NCBI GenBank assembly: GCA_016177165.1
Contig: JACOVT010000090.1
Location: 1 to 6,332, forward strand
Direction of reading: 5' to 3'
Length of the DNA: 6,332 bases
DNA from: Microcaldota archaeon
Lineage (GTDB): Archaea; B1Sed10-29; JACOVT01
In this document: piece by piece, positions 1 through 5,232 of the stretch
Numbering within the stretch: the stretch's first letter is position 1
Layout: each line of letters starts with the position of its first letter
The notes under the pieces: generated by a model
Told to the model about the DNA's origin: nothing
What the model saw: only the letters and a program-made list of their open reading frames with translations
Databases searched by the model: none
Position numbers and translations under genes: made by a program

Positions 1-249
1 ATCCAAGCTCGTGAAGGAAACACGCCAGCCGGAAGAAACGTAATTCGACAAGTCGCTCAACGCCTTCTCCCTGTACGAGGAAGAGGAGGCCGCAGCCACT
101 CCGACGGCATCACCGCCAAAGAAGTTCTGGAAGAACGCCTTTGCAACCTCGCCAGGCGAGGCATCGCTGCCAACCGTTACGCCGCTACCCAGCTGGGTGC
201 AAGCCGACAGCAACAATACCAGCGAAAGAACAATTACCGAGCCCTTCAC
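1..249 (-). CDS. Putative lipoprotein, N-terminal part (runs off left edge)
   Basis: An open frame of 83 codons begins with GTG at 249-247 and stays open to base 1, so only the N-terminus is present. The protein begins VKGSVIVLSLVLLLSAC: a short basic start, a hydrophobic core and a lipobox LSAC with Cys17, so it is probably exported and lipid-anchored on the outer face of the membrane. After a Gly/Ser/Thr linker, residues 30-55 (SPGEVAKAFFQNFFGGD) resemble the first helix of NTF2-like or DUF4878-type domains; this is only a weak inference. GTG is chosen because an in-frame TAA lies just upstream with no other start between, and because a TATA box centred near 275 is 26-27 nt away, which predicts a leaderless mRNA starting at this codon. 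It diverges from the lipoprotein gene at 305 and shares that promoter box. Confidence 0.72.
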   Translation of the reverse strand, partial: MKGSVIVLSLVLLLSACTQLGSGVTVGSDASPGEVAKAFFQNFFGGDAVGVAAASSSSYREKALSDLSNYVSSGWRVSFTSLD

Positions 250-270
250 GATCCAGTTATCCCACCATTG

Positions 271-280
271 TATTTAAAAG
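271..280. promoter_or_regulatory. Shared bidirectional TATA box
   Basis: TATTTAAAAG has the self-complementary core TTTAAA at 273-278. The core centre (275.5) lies about 26 nt from the GTG at 249 on the minus strand and about 29 nt from the ATG at 305 on the plus strand. One TBP site could therefore serve both lipoprotein genes, each giving an almost leaderless transcript. No Shine-Dalgarno sequence precedes the ATG at 305. Orientation would then depend on flanking BRE bases, which I cannot judge. Confidence 0.65.
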
Positions 281-304
281 CAGCCTTTGAATCACTGAGC
301 CGTA

Positions 305-1447
305 ATGGACCTCAAACTGCTGCTGGCGTTCGCGATGGTTCTCTCGCTAGCGCTTGTGGGCTGCACCTCACCAGAGCCGCCAAGGAAACCGGCAGGCGAG
401 CTGCCCGACCTGGTAGTAATGGAGGCGTACGTCACCCACTATCTAGAGCATGACAACACCACCAAGCAGTACAAGGAAACTCACTCATTTACCACGAGCG
501 TACCGCCCGAGACCCGGCCTTCAGACTGGGCAGACATGCCCGTGGAGAATGCAAAAGTTAAGGTGTTCAAGGGAAGCATATTCGTTGCAGCCAAAGATGG
601 CAAAAGGATTGGCGGCGAATTCACTGAGGAAAACACGATAATCAAGCTGAACAGCCAGTTGGAAAAGAAAGCCGAAGTGAAGCTGGCTGATTTGGGTTTC
701 TTTGGCACCCTTGTAGCCTCGCATGACGCGCTTTTTGCTTCCTACGGCGGCAAGCTGGTGGCCCTTGATAATGACCTCAACCAGCTAAGCAGCGTAACTC
801 TTTCTGGCGAAATGAAGAAGTTCGCCCACGACATCATAGTCTACCAGGACACCGCGTACGTGGTCGACGACGTGTGGGAGCCGATCCTCTCGTTCCGGGT
901 GGACGTCTCCAACCCATCCAACATGCGCGTCAAGGAGACGATCGACATGGGCGGGGTAAACTCGCACGCCGGCCCCCAGTGGCTGAATCCTGAGTTGGAC
1001 CAGTGGGTGGTGGCAAGATCTTGGTCGGTAATTTCCGGGTCATCCCAAAGCCTTTACTTTTACCCGCTCGCGAGCGGAACAGAACCAAGGGCTAGCAAAG
1101 AGGTATACACATACAATAGGCCAATCGGCGAGGATACGGCAGCATCAAAGAGCGGATTAAGGGTTTTAGCCGCAACCGAGCTTGCTCCCGCATGGGTTAC
1201 AATAGCCAAGGAAGACGGCGTTTACGTTGCGCTCGCCGACACGACTGGTGATAGCATCTCATTCACCAAGCAATTACGCCTCTCGGAAGGTGCGGAATAC
1301 CCGTCAATCAAAAAGTCCGGAAACAAGCTGTTCATCTTACTCAGCAACAGCCTGAAGGTGGTTGACATCTCCGGCGACCCTGCTGTTGTAATGTCGCAGG
1401 ACTTCAACCAGACATACATCGACTTTGACCTAATTACCGGACAATAA
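305..1447 (+). CDS. Beta-propeller lipoprotein with LVIVD-like repeats
   Basis: A 380-residue secreted protein. Residues 1-20 form a lipoprotein signal peptide (K4, hydrophobic 5-18, lipobox LVGC with Cys20), followed by a Pro-rich linker (TSPEPPRKPAGELP). The rest is made of beta-strand units typical of propeller blades: about 84-116 (VKVFKGSIFVAAKDGK), 133-168 (TLVASHDALFASYGGKLVALD), 175-213 (HDIIVYQDTAYVVDD then FRVDVSNPSNMRV), 296-322 and 331-368 (KLFILLSNSLKVVDIS). The phrases FRVDVSNP and LKVVDISGDP match the LVIVD repeat, and the overall layout recalls the archaeal secreted C-terminal beta-propeller family. The role is probably extracellular binding or scaffolding; no catalytic motif is visible. 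The ATG at 305 is supported by the TATA box at 271-280. The stop TAA overlaps the end of the convergent carbamate kinase gene by 14 bp. Confidence 0.85.
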   Translation: MDLKLLLAFAMVLSLALVGCTSPEPPRKPAGELPDLVVMEAYVTHYLEHDNTTKQYKETHSFTTSVPPETRPSDWADMPVENAKVKVFKGSIFVAAKDGKRIGGEFTEENTIIKLNSQLEKKAEVKLADLGFFGTLVASHDALFASYGGKLVALDNDLNQLSSVTLSGEMKKFAHDIIVYQDTAYVVDDVWEPILSFRVDVSNPSNMRVKETIDMGGVNSHAGPQWLNPELDQWVVARSWSVISGSSQSLYFYPLASGTEPRASKEVYTYNRPIGEDTAASKSGLRVLAATELAPAWVTIAKEDGVYVALADTTGDSISFTKQLRLSEGAEYPSIKKSGNKLFILLSNSLKVVDISGDPAVVMSQDFNQTYIDFDLITGQ

Positions 1448-2300
1448 GCGTGCCGCCCTTTCCCTCAAGCGCGTGGAAGGCGTTTCCTAAGCCGCAAACA
1501 AGCACGCGCCTCCCGCCAGACTTGAGGAACAAAAGAGCAGCCTCAATCTTCGGGCGCATGCTTCCATCTGCAAACTCGCCTGCTCTCAACAGTTTCCTGG
1601 CTTCACCCGCGCGCAGCCTGTGGATAGGAGTCTGTGTATCTTTCCCAAAGTTCTTGTAAACAAAAGGAACGCTCGTGATCACGATCAGCTCCTTCGCTCC
1701 GACCTGCCCGCCCAACAGCGCGCTTGCGCGGTCCTTGTCGATCACCGCCTCGACCGGCTCTGTGCCTGCTTTTGTCCGCACCACTGGAATTCCCCCACCA
1801 CCGCAGGCTATCACCACCCAACCGGCACCAGCCAACTTCTTGACCGTCTTTGCTTCCACCACATCCAGAGGAATTGGTGAAGGAACAACCAGGCGATACC
1901 CCCTACCAGCGTCCTCTGCCAGGCCCGGGCCGGGCTTGTCGTAGAACGGGCCTACGGGTTTAGTAGGCTTGCGGAAAGCCGGGTCGGTTTTCGAAACAAG
2001 AACTCGTGTTATCACTGTTATCGCTTTGAGGCGCTCGCGCGCGAGCGCCTCCCCGATCTCGAACCCCAGCGAGCCTTGGGTCATCGCGACTAAATCATGC
2101 AACGGCATTTTCGGTGCGCGCGGGTGCTCTTGCTGCAACAGGAGAGCACCGACTTGCGGCCCGTTGCCGTGAGTAACAATCACGTTGCCGCGCTTTCGCA
2201 ATCGCTTGACTACTTTTGCTACCAAGCCCAGCGACTTGCGCAGCTGCCAGTGTTCCGCGGGCAGCGCGTTCCCACCCAGCGCCAGAATAATTGTGCTCAT
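1434..2300 (-). CDS. arcC: Carbamate kinase
   Basis: A 288-residue cytosolic amino acid kinase, slightly shorter than the usual 300-315. It interconverts carbamoyl phosphate + ADP and ATP + carbamate (NH3 + CO2). Family motifs appear in order: ALGGNAL (7-13), THGNGPQVG (43-51), MTQGSLG (73-79), the carbamate-kinase-specific stretch TKPVGPFY (113-120), YRLVVPSPIP (135-144), CGGGGIPV (166-173), AVIDKDRASALL (185-196), and FADGSMRPKIEAA (243-255, for the common GSMGPK) with GTLI near the end. No key residue seems lost. The ATG at 2300 overlaps the TGA of the upstream agmatinase gene as ATGA with no ribosome site before it, so translation is probably coupled by reinitiation. It has no promoter of its own that I can see. 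In other organisms it works with deiminase/carbamoyltransferase pathways; neither partner is in this window. Confidence 0.95.
   Translation of the reverse strand: MSTIILALGGNALPAEHWQLRKSLGLVAKVVKRLRKRGNVIVTHGNGPQVGALLLQQEHPRAPKMPLHDLVAMTQGSLGFEIGEALARERLKAITVITRVLVSKTDPAFRKPTKPVGPFYDKPGPGLAEDAGRGYRLVVPSPIPLDVVEAKTVKKLAGAGWVVIACGGGGIPVVRTKAGTEPVEAVIDKDRASALLGGQVGAKELIVITSVPFVYKNFGKDTQTPIHRLRAGEARKLLRAGEFADGSMRPKIEAALLFLKSGGRRVLVCGLGNAFHALEGKGGTLIVR
2028..2051. repeat. 24-bp perfect palindrome inside arcC
   Basis: Twelve bases (GAGGCGCTCGCG) are followed immediately by their exact reverse complement, centred between 2039 and 2040. It encodes residues EALARERL of carbamate kinase using only GC-rich codons. 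A smaller relative, a 14-bp palindrome with arm CCGCTCG, sits at 1064-1077 in the propeller gene. It could form a cruciform or, with a small loop opened, an mRNA hairpin. It may equally be a by-product of Arg/Ala/Glu/Leu codons ending in G or C. Confidence 0.9.
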
Positions 2301-3187
2301 CCAAAGTCAAACGAGGCCAGCATGCGATATATAAGTTTCGCTGCCACGACCTGCGTGAGCATCTCGGCGTCGCGCGCCGTTTCCATAATGTCACAGCCCA
2401 CCACGCGGCCCTTCACGGCACCAATTAGCGCACACGCCTCGTCAAAACCCAGGCCGCCGGGCTCCGGCGTCCCGGTCGCAGGAACAAGAGAGCAGTCCAT
2501 GACATCCAAATCGAATGAAACGTAAACCTTCTTTTCCCGCGTCTTTGCCTCGATCGCGCCGCAGGCCTTTTTCAAGCCGCCATGGATATCAGCAGCCCAG
2601 AGTTCAGTAATCTTGCTTTTCCCAACGTAATCGTGCTCTTCCTTTGACAACGACCTCACTCCAACTTGAATGATGTTCTCAGGCCTGACGCCTGCATCAA
2701 TGCACCGCCGTATTGCAGAAGTGTGGTTCAGCTTGTCCCCGCGATACTCCTCGTGAAGGTCGGCGTGCGCGTCAAAATGCACCAGCACGCAGTCCTTTGC
2801 AAAAGGCGCGATTAGTCCAGCCGTGCAAGTGTGCTCCCCCCCGAGCGCGAAAGGAACCTTGCCTGCCTTTGCAATGATCGAGGAAAGCTCTGCCAACCTT
2901 TCCAGCGTCCCTTTGATGTTACCGGGCGACACCCAGACGCTTCCAACGTCAGCGACTTTTGCGCGCTCCACGGCATTCACGCCAAGCTCGCGGACGTATT
3001 CCTCAATGTCAAGGCTGGCCTCGCGGACGGCGTTAGGCCCGAAACGAGTCCCGGGCTTGAACGAAGTCGTTGCGTCCAGCGGAACTCCAAACATTACGAC
3101 GCGGGCCTTCCCAACATCACTGCCAGCGCCGCCAAAAGCAAACCGCTCGCCCAAATAGTAATCCAACTGTTCGTTCAGGTCTTGCAC
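2297..3187 (-). CDS. speB: Agmatinase / ureohydrolase family enzyme
   Basis: A 296-residue binuclear-metal ureohydrolase, normal length for archaeal agmatinases. The expected reaction is agmatine + water to putrescine + urea (in some archaea the substrate is aminopropylagmatine). Metal ligands are all present: H119 in GGEHT (116-120), D139, H141 and D143 in FDAHAD, and D226 and D228 in SFDLDVMD. H155 in LNHTS fits the catalytic His, and E269 in CDIMETARD the conserved Glu. The substrate-loop signature ATGTPEPGG is at 237-245; the usual DP after the metal Asp is replaced by DC (231-232). The start is GTG at 3187: no other in-frame start follows the upstream TAA, and the ATATAAAT box at 3208-3216 is about 25 nt away, giving a leaderless mRNA. 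It is first gene of an operon with arcC (ATGA overlap). The exact guanidino substrate is inferred from family only. Confidence 0.93.
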   Translation of the reverse strand: MQDLNEQLDYYLGERFAFGGAGSDVGKARVVMFGVPLDATTSFKPGTRFGPNAVREASLDIEEYVRELGVNAVERAKVADVGSVWVSPGNIKGTLERLAELSSIIAKAGKVPFALGGEHTCTAGLIAPFAKDCVLVHFDAHADLHEEYRGDKLNHTSAIRRCIDAGVRPENIIQVGVRSLSKEEHDYVGKSKITELWAADIHGGLKKACGAIEAKTREKKVYVSFDLDVMDCSLVPATGTPEPGGLGFDEACALIGAVKGRVVGCDIMETARDAEMLTQVVAAKLIYRMLASFDFG

Positions 3188-3207
3188 GCGCTGATTCTCT
3201 TTCCTGC

Positions 3208-3216
3208 ATTTATATT
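3208..3216 (-). promoter_or_regulatory. TATA box for the agmatinase-carbamate kinase operon
   Basis: The minus strand reads AATATAAAT here, with core TATAAA at 3214-3209. Its centre is 24-25 nt upstream of the GTG at 3187, which fits an archaeal TATA box with transcription beginning at or beside the start codon. The purine stretch between (AGGAAAGAG) is too far from the start to be a good ribosome site. Confidence 0.65.
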
Positions 3217-3240
3217 AGTGCTGAGGGGCCGTGCCACCAG

Positions 3241-3248
3241 TATATATT
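3241..3248 (+). promoter_or_regulatory. TATA box for the GNAT gene
   Basis: TATATATT, centred near 3244.5, lies 25-26 nt before the ATG at 3270. This places the transcript start on the ATG and argues against the longer in-frame reading from GTG at 3231, since that GTG is upstream of the box. It is about 33 bp from the opposite-facing agmatinase box, so the two promoters are close enough to interfere. Confidence 0.65.
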
Positions 3249-3269
3249 TCCAGCCTTCGTCTTGCACTC

Positions 3270-3839
3270 ATGCGAGCACGACGCGAGCCAATATGGATAG
3301 CCCGCGACGGCACTTACGGCATTGCCCGCTTGCGCGGCAGGCCAGCGGTTCTGGTGAGTCTTGCTTCGGGAGCCTCGCCAGAATTGCACGAGCGGGTGTT
3401 GGGCAGGAAAGCCCCACCAGTCTTGGCGCGAGCAAAAGAAATAGATACTCACGGAAATTTTTTCAAGCAACTGTTGAATGAGAGGGGAAAAACGGTCGCC
3501 CAGCTGGGCGCCACCCGAATCGGTAAGAGGAGGTCGGCTGCAGTGGTGCTGCATTCATTCAGCATAAGCCCGCGAGCGCGCCAAAAGGGGCTTGGCAACG
3601 CGCTAGGCAGGATAGTCAGCCAAGAAGCGATCTCCCGCTGGAACCCGAAGTACGTGTTCGCGCTCGTCGACCCGAAAAACACGGCGGTCGTGCGAGTCTG
3701 CCTCAACAACGGGATGCGCCCGTTCCCTAAGGGTAAGGGGCTCCTACTGCGATCACTTGCCCGGCAGAAAATCTACAAGGGCACAAGACCACCGGACGAC
3801 TGGGAAACGCTCACCATAATGGTACGAAAACTAAGGTGA
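3270..3839 (+). CDS. GNAT-family N-acetyltransferase
   Basis: A 189-residue protein starting MRARREPIWIARDG. Motif A of the GNAT fold is at about 93-116: beta strand VLHSFSISP followed by the acetyl-CoA pyrophosphate loop RQKGLG (R104-x-x-G107-x-G109) and its helix. Motif B follows at 129-152 (YVFALVDPKNTAVVRVCLNNGM), with the typical N137 and the family's Asn-Gly turn near the end. The N-terminal 80 residues are less recognisable and may form the acceptor-binding side; the C-terminus ends in a strand (LTIMVRKLR). The acceptor is unknown. The gene diverges from agmatinase, so a polyamine substrate is possible, but this is inference from position only. The ATG at 3270 is chosen over in-frame GTG 3231 because of the TATA box at 3241-3248. 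Confidence 0.82.
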   Translation: MRARREPIWIARDGTYGIARLRGRPAVLVSLASGASPELHERVLGRKAPPVLARAKEIDTHGNFFKQLLNERGKTVAQLGATRIGKRRSAAVVLHSFSISPRARQKGLGNALGRIVSQEAISRWNPKYVFALVDPKNTAVVRVCLNNGMRPFPKGKGLLLRSLARQKIYKGTRPPDDWETLTIMVRKLR

Positions 3840-3933
3840 CCGGGCAGGTTCACTCGCTCTGGCCAAGGCTTGGGTTGATTCAGGCGGCTGCATCAGTTTG
3901 TTGGAGGTTGTCTGGCGCCGGGGATGGGCTCCC

Positions 3934-3949
3934 TTAAAAAGTTAGAATC
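3934..3949 (-). terminator. Possible U-rich terminator after the DUF2283 gene
   Basis: Eighteen bases beyond the TAA of the DUF2283 gene the minus strand reads GATTCTAACTTTTTAA. A T5 run is a plausible archaeal factor-independent terminator. Thirteen bases of it recur just after the stop of the other leftward gene at 5581 (5566-5578), which supports a shared end-of-transcript role. The same repeat could instead be an integration footprint. The rest of the 3840-3966 gap holds a GC-rich 15-mer (3915-3929) and nothing else I recognise. Confidence 0.4.
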
Positions 3950-3966
3950 TCCGCGGTTATAGTAAC

Positions 3967-4173
3967 TTATGCTGTTTGCATTGTTTCTATGGCTTTCTTT
4001 GGGACCACGCCGCTTGCGGAAAGGATCTCTATTCCTATCAGTTTTTTGCTTGCGTCGAAGTCTATGATTATGTTCTCATTTATGGAAATGGAGTTCTTTA
4101 CTTCTCCCTTGCCTATCGTTTCCTTTAGGTAAATGTACGCCGCATCCACGTCCTTATCGTAAGTGACTTTCAT
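3967..4173 (-). CDS. DUF2283 family small protein (putative antitoxin partner)
   Basis: A 68-residue protein, the usual length for DUF2283. It shows the family pattern: YDKDVDAAYIYLKE (5-18), a short linker, the strand ENIIIDFDASKKLIGIEIL (33-51), then a short C-terminal helix (PKKAIETM). Function is not established; DUF2283 genes often sit beside DUF4258 genes and such pairs are regarded as toxin-antitoxin candidates. It is second in a two-gene unit, 8 bp after the DUF4258 stop. The AGGTG ribosome site at 4179-4183, which overlaps the upstream TAG, fixes the ATG at 4173. Base composition is clearly more A/T-rich than in the genes before 3840. Confidence 0.85.
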   Translation of the reverse strand: MKVTYDKDVDAAYIYLKETIGKGEVKNSISINENIIIDFDASKKLIGIEILSASGVVPKKAIETMQTA

Positions 4174-4178
4174 TCAAG

Positions 4179-4183
4179 CACCT
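4179..4183 (-). promoter_or_regulatory. Ribosome binding site overlapping the upstream stop
   Basis: AGGTG on the minus strand, five bases before the ATG at 4173, complements the conserved CACCU at the 3' end of 16S rRNA. It shares its A and G with the TAG stop of the DUF4258 gene, so a terminating ribosome sits on the next gene's binding site, favouring coupled translation. It contrasts with the leaderless first genes. Confidence 0.6.
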
Positions 4184-4400
4184 AGTAAACCGTTACAACT
4201 ATAATGGTTTCACTTTCTTCCTTATAAATGGCCCGTACTGTTTTTGAACCAATCACCTTAGATGCTATTTTTCGCCCGTCGGTTGACTTTATGGAGTAGT
4301 CTGGCTGGTCTATGGTTCGTTCTATATCTGCTTCAGTTATGTCCCTTTGGTACATTCGTGTTATTGCGTGGTTTGAGTATACCACTTTCTTTTTGTTCAC
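4182..4400 (-). CDS. DUF4258 family small protein (putative toxin partner)
   Basis: A 72-residue protein matching the DUF4258 pattern: YSNHAITRMYQRDITEADIERTI (8-30) with the conserved His11, Arg15 and Arg19, then DGRKIASKVIG and a C-terminal strand pair (TVRAIYKEESETIIVVTVY). Family members are small, basic and often neighbours of DUF2283. A toxin role is inferred from that pairing and from a fold compared with RelE/BrnT-type proteins; it is unproven. The start is GTG at 4400, supported by the A/T box at 4423-4432 about 27 nt upstream; an in-frame GTG five codons later is the alternative. The product would be made first, then DUF2283. Confidence 0.82.
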   Translation of the reverse strand: MNKKKVVYSNHAITRMYQRDITEADIERTIDQPDYSIKSTDGRKIASKVIGSKTVRAIYKEESETIIVVTVY

Positions 4401-4422
4401 GGCACTTCTAACGCTTGCCTTG

Positions 4423-4432
4423 GATAAATATT
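4423..4432 (-). promoter_or_regulatory. TATA-like box for the DUF4258-DUF2283 pair
   Basis: The minus strand reads AATATTTATC, centred about 27 nt upstream of the GTG at 4400, giving a near-leaderless transcript. It overlaps the TAA stop of the upstream gene (4431-4433), so the pair has its own promoter while also lying directly downstream of that gene on the same strand. Confidence 0.55.
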
Positions 4433-5033
4433 AGATCGAAGCCTTAACCTGGGCCAATTTGTGGCGTACAAGTGCCGGAGGCTGTTTTCCAAGCATAGTT
4501 CTTAGTTCTTCCTCGCCAGGAATATTTAAGACAACACGAGGTTCATTAGTAACTTCCCTACTCAAATCGATTCTAGCTTTCTCCGCTTCCTTATTGAGAT
4601 CTAGGGGTTTTCCGGTTTTTACCTGATAAGTCTTTGCTTGGACTTGAATTGTGTTTGCCAGTCTCTTTTCTTCCGATTGGAATCTCGGAACTGGTTTTAT
4701 TGCGTTCCTTGCGCGCAGGCACAGTAGTGTGGAGTATGTAAATTGGAGGTCCTCCCTCAACTTTTCTGGGCTTGCCTTCCATAGACGCCAACCAGTTAGC
4801 TGACTAGTTCTACCATAATAATTGTAGTGCCTTACATCAAGGCCTGCTTTCATCAGCCTTTTTGCTCCTTCTGTATCATCTATCTTGCCTGCGCTGACAT
4901 CCTTAAATACTTGTCGTAGTGCTTCAAGTCTTGCGCGCGTTGCCCAAGGCCTTAGTGGTGCTCGTGCACCCCAAGCCTTTGCTTTTGCCCTCTCATTGGG
5001 TGTAAGTAAGAATGTACGCTTAGGTTTTGGCAT
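4431..5033 (-). CDS. Unrecognised basic protein, 200 residues
   Basis: I do not recognise this protein. It has 200 residues from the ATG at 5033 (a TTG one codon earlier is possible but less likely). The N-terminus is strongly basic (MPKPKRTFLLTPNERAKAK), with Trp-containing segments WGARAPLRPWATRARLEALRQVFKDV (21-46) and GRTSQLTGWRLWKASPEKLREDLQF (74-98). A tyrosine cluster RHYNYYGRT lies at 68-76, and the C-terminal half is charged and helical. There is no signal peptide or membrane span, so it is probably cytosolic; the excess of Lys/Arg suggests nucleic-acid contact, an inference only. A TATA box at 5056-5064 is about 27 nt upstream. Its stop overlaps the promoter of the DUF4258 pair, so the three may be partly co-transcribed. 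Confidence 0.75.
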   Translation of the reverse strand: MPKPKRTFLLTPNERAKAKAWGARAPLRPWATRARLEALRQVFKDVSAGKIDDTEGAKRLMKAGLDVRHYNYYGRTSQLTGWRLWKASPEKLREDLQFTYSTLLCLRARNAIKPVPRFQSEEKRLANTIQVQAKTYQVKTGKPLDLNKEAEKARIDLSREVTNEPRVVLNIPGEEELRTMLGKQPPALVRHKLAQVKASI

Positions 5034-5055
5034 CAATACATAGATAGCTTTCAGG

Positions 5056-5064
5056 TTTTATATA
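5056..5064 (-). promoter_or_regulatory. TATA box for the basic 200-residue protein gene
   Basis: The minus strand reads TATATAAAA, centred near 5060 and about 27 nt upstream of the ATG at 5033. It is one of the closest matches in the window to the archaeal consensus, and predicts a leaderless mRNA. Confidence 0.65.
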
Positions 5065-5083
5065 GTTGAGCATCAAGCCAAAA

Positions 5084-5098
5084 GCGCCGGGGACGGGC
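5084..5098 (+). repeat. GC-rich 15-mer, second copy of that at 3915
   Basis: GCGCCGGGGACGGGC here matches GCGCCGGGGATGGGC at 3915-3929 in 14 of 15 bases, same orientation. Both copies are in intergenic DNA and stand out as GC-rich islands in A/T-rich surroundings. The two copies flank the DUF2283, DUF4258 and basic-protein genes. Confidence 0.7.
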
Positions 5099-5108
5099 GC
5101 ACGAGGAT

Positions 5109-5166
5109 GCGATAAGTAGCGCTCTAACAGATTTCCTTGACTAAAGTGTTCCACGCGCGATAAGTA
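5109..5166 (+). repeat. Direct repeat GCGATAAGTA, possible operator
   Basis: GCGATAAGTA occurs at 5109-5118 and again at 5157-5166, exact in all ten bases and 48 bp apart. The second copy runs into the TATA box at 5165-5172, covering the BRE position of the rightward promoter. Repeated elements there are typical of a transcription regulator's binding sites. Which protein binds is unknown. Confidence 0.5.
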
Positions 5167-5172
5167 TTTAAA
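5165..5172 (+). promoter_or_regulatory. TATA box for the 73-residue protein gene
   Basis: TATTTAAA (core TTTAAA 5167-5172) predicts transcription starting near 5193-5197. Unlike the other genes here this leaves a leader of about 36-40 nt before the ATG at 5233. Two tandem copies of CTCTATGC (5188-5195 and 5197-5204) lie across the predicted start point. Confidence 0.6.
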
Positions 5173-5201
5173 CCAGATACCGGCACGCTCTATGCACTCT
5201 A

Positions 5202-5227
5202 TGCGGCACTTCACCGCAGGAGGTGAA
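5202..5227 (+). promoter_or_regulatory. Strong ribosome site inside alternative hairpins
   Basis: GGAGGTGA at 5219-5226 is a full anti-16S match, six bases before the ATG at 5233. The same RNA can fold TTCACC (5210-5215) onto GGTGAA (5222-5227) around a 6-nt loop, hiding the site. It can alternatively fold TGCGG (5202-5206) onto CCGCA (5214-5218), which excludes the first hairpin. The pairing is visible in the sequence; a switching role is inference. Confidence 0.6.
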
Positions 5228-5232
5228 ATGGA

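Noticed and set aside
268..453. Plus-strand frame overlapping the start of the propeller lipoprotein
   Set aside because: It starts inside the TATA box and is out of frame with a gene that has a clear signal peptide.
3231..3269. Upstream GTG start for the acetyltransferase (13 extra residues)
   Set aside because: The GTG lies upstream of the TATA box at 3241-3248, so the predicted transcript would not contain it.
2097..3481. Long plus-strand open frames opposite carbamate kinase and agmatinase (2097-2525, 2831-3481)
   Set aside because: They are antisense to genes with complete catalytic motifs, have no TATA box or ribosome site, and give low-complexity Arg/Ser/Pro-rich proteins typical of GC-rich shadow frames.
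3937..3960. tRNA T-arm resemblance (GTTAGAATC)
   Set aside because: No pairing five-base arms around the loop, no acceptor or anticodon stem; I could not fold a tRNA on either strand.
4591..4791. Minus-strand 66-codon frame within the basic protein gene
   Set aside because: It is nested in another frame of the longer gene with no start signals of its own.
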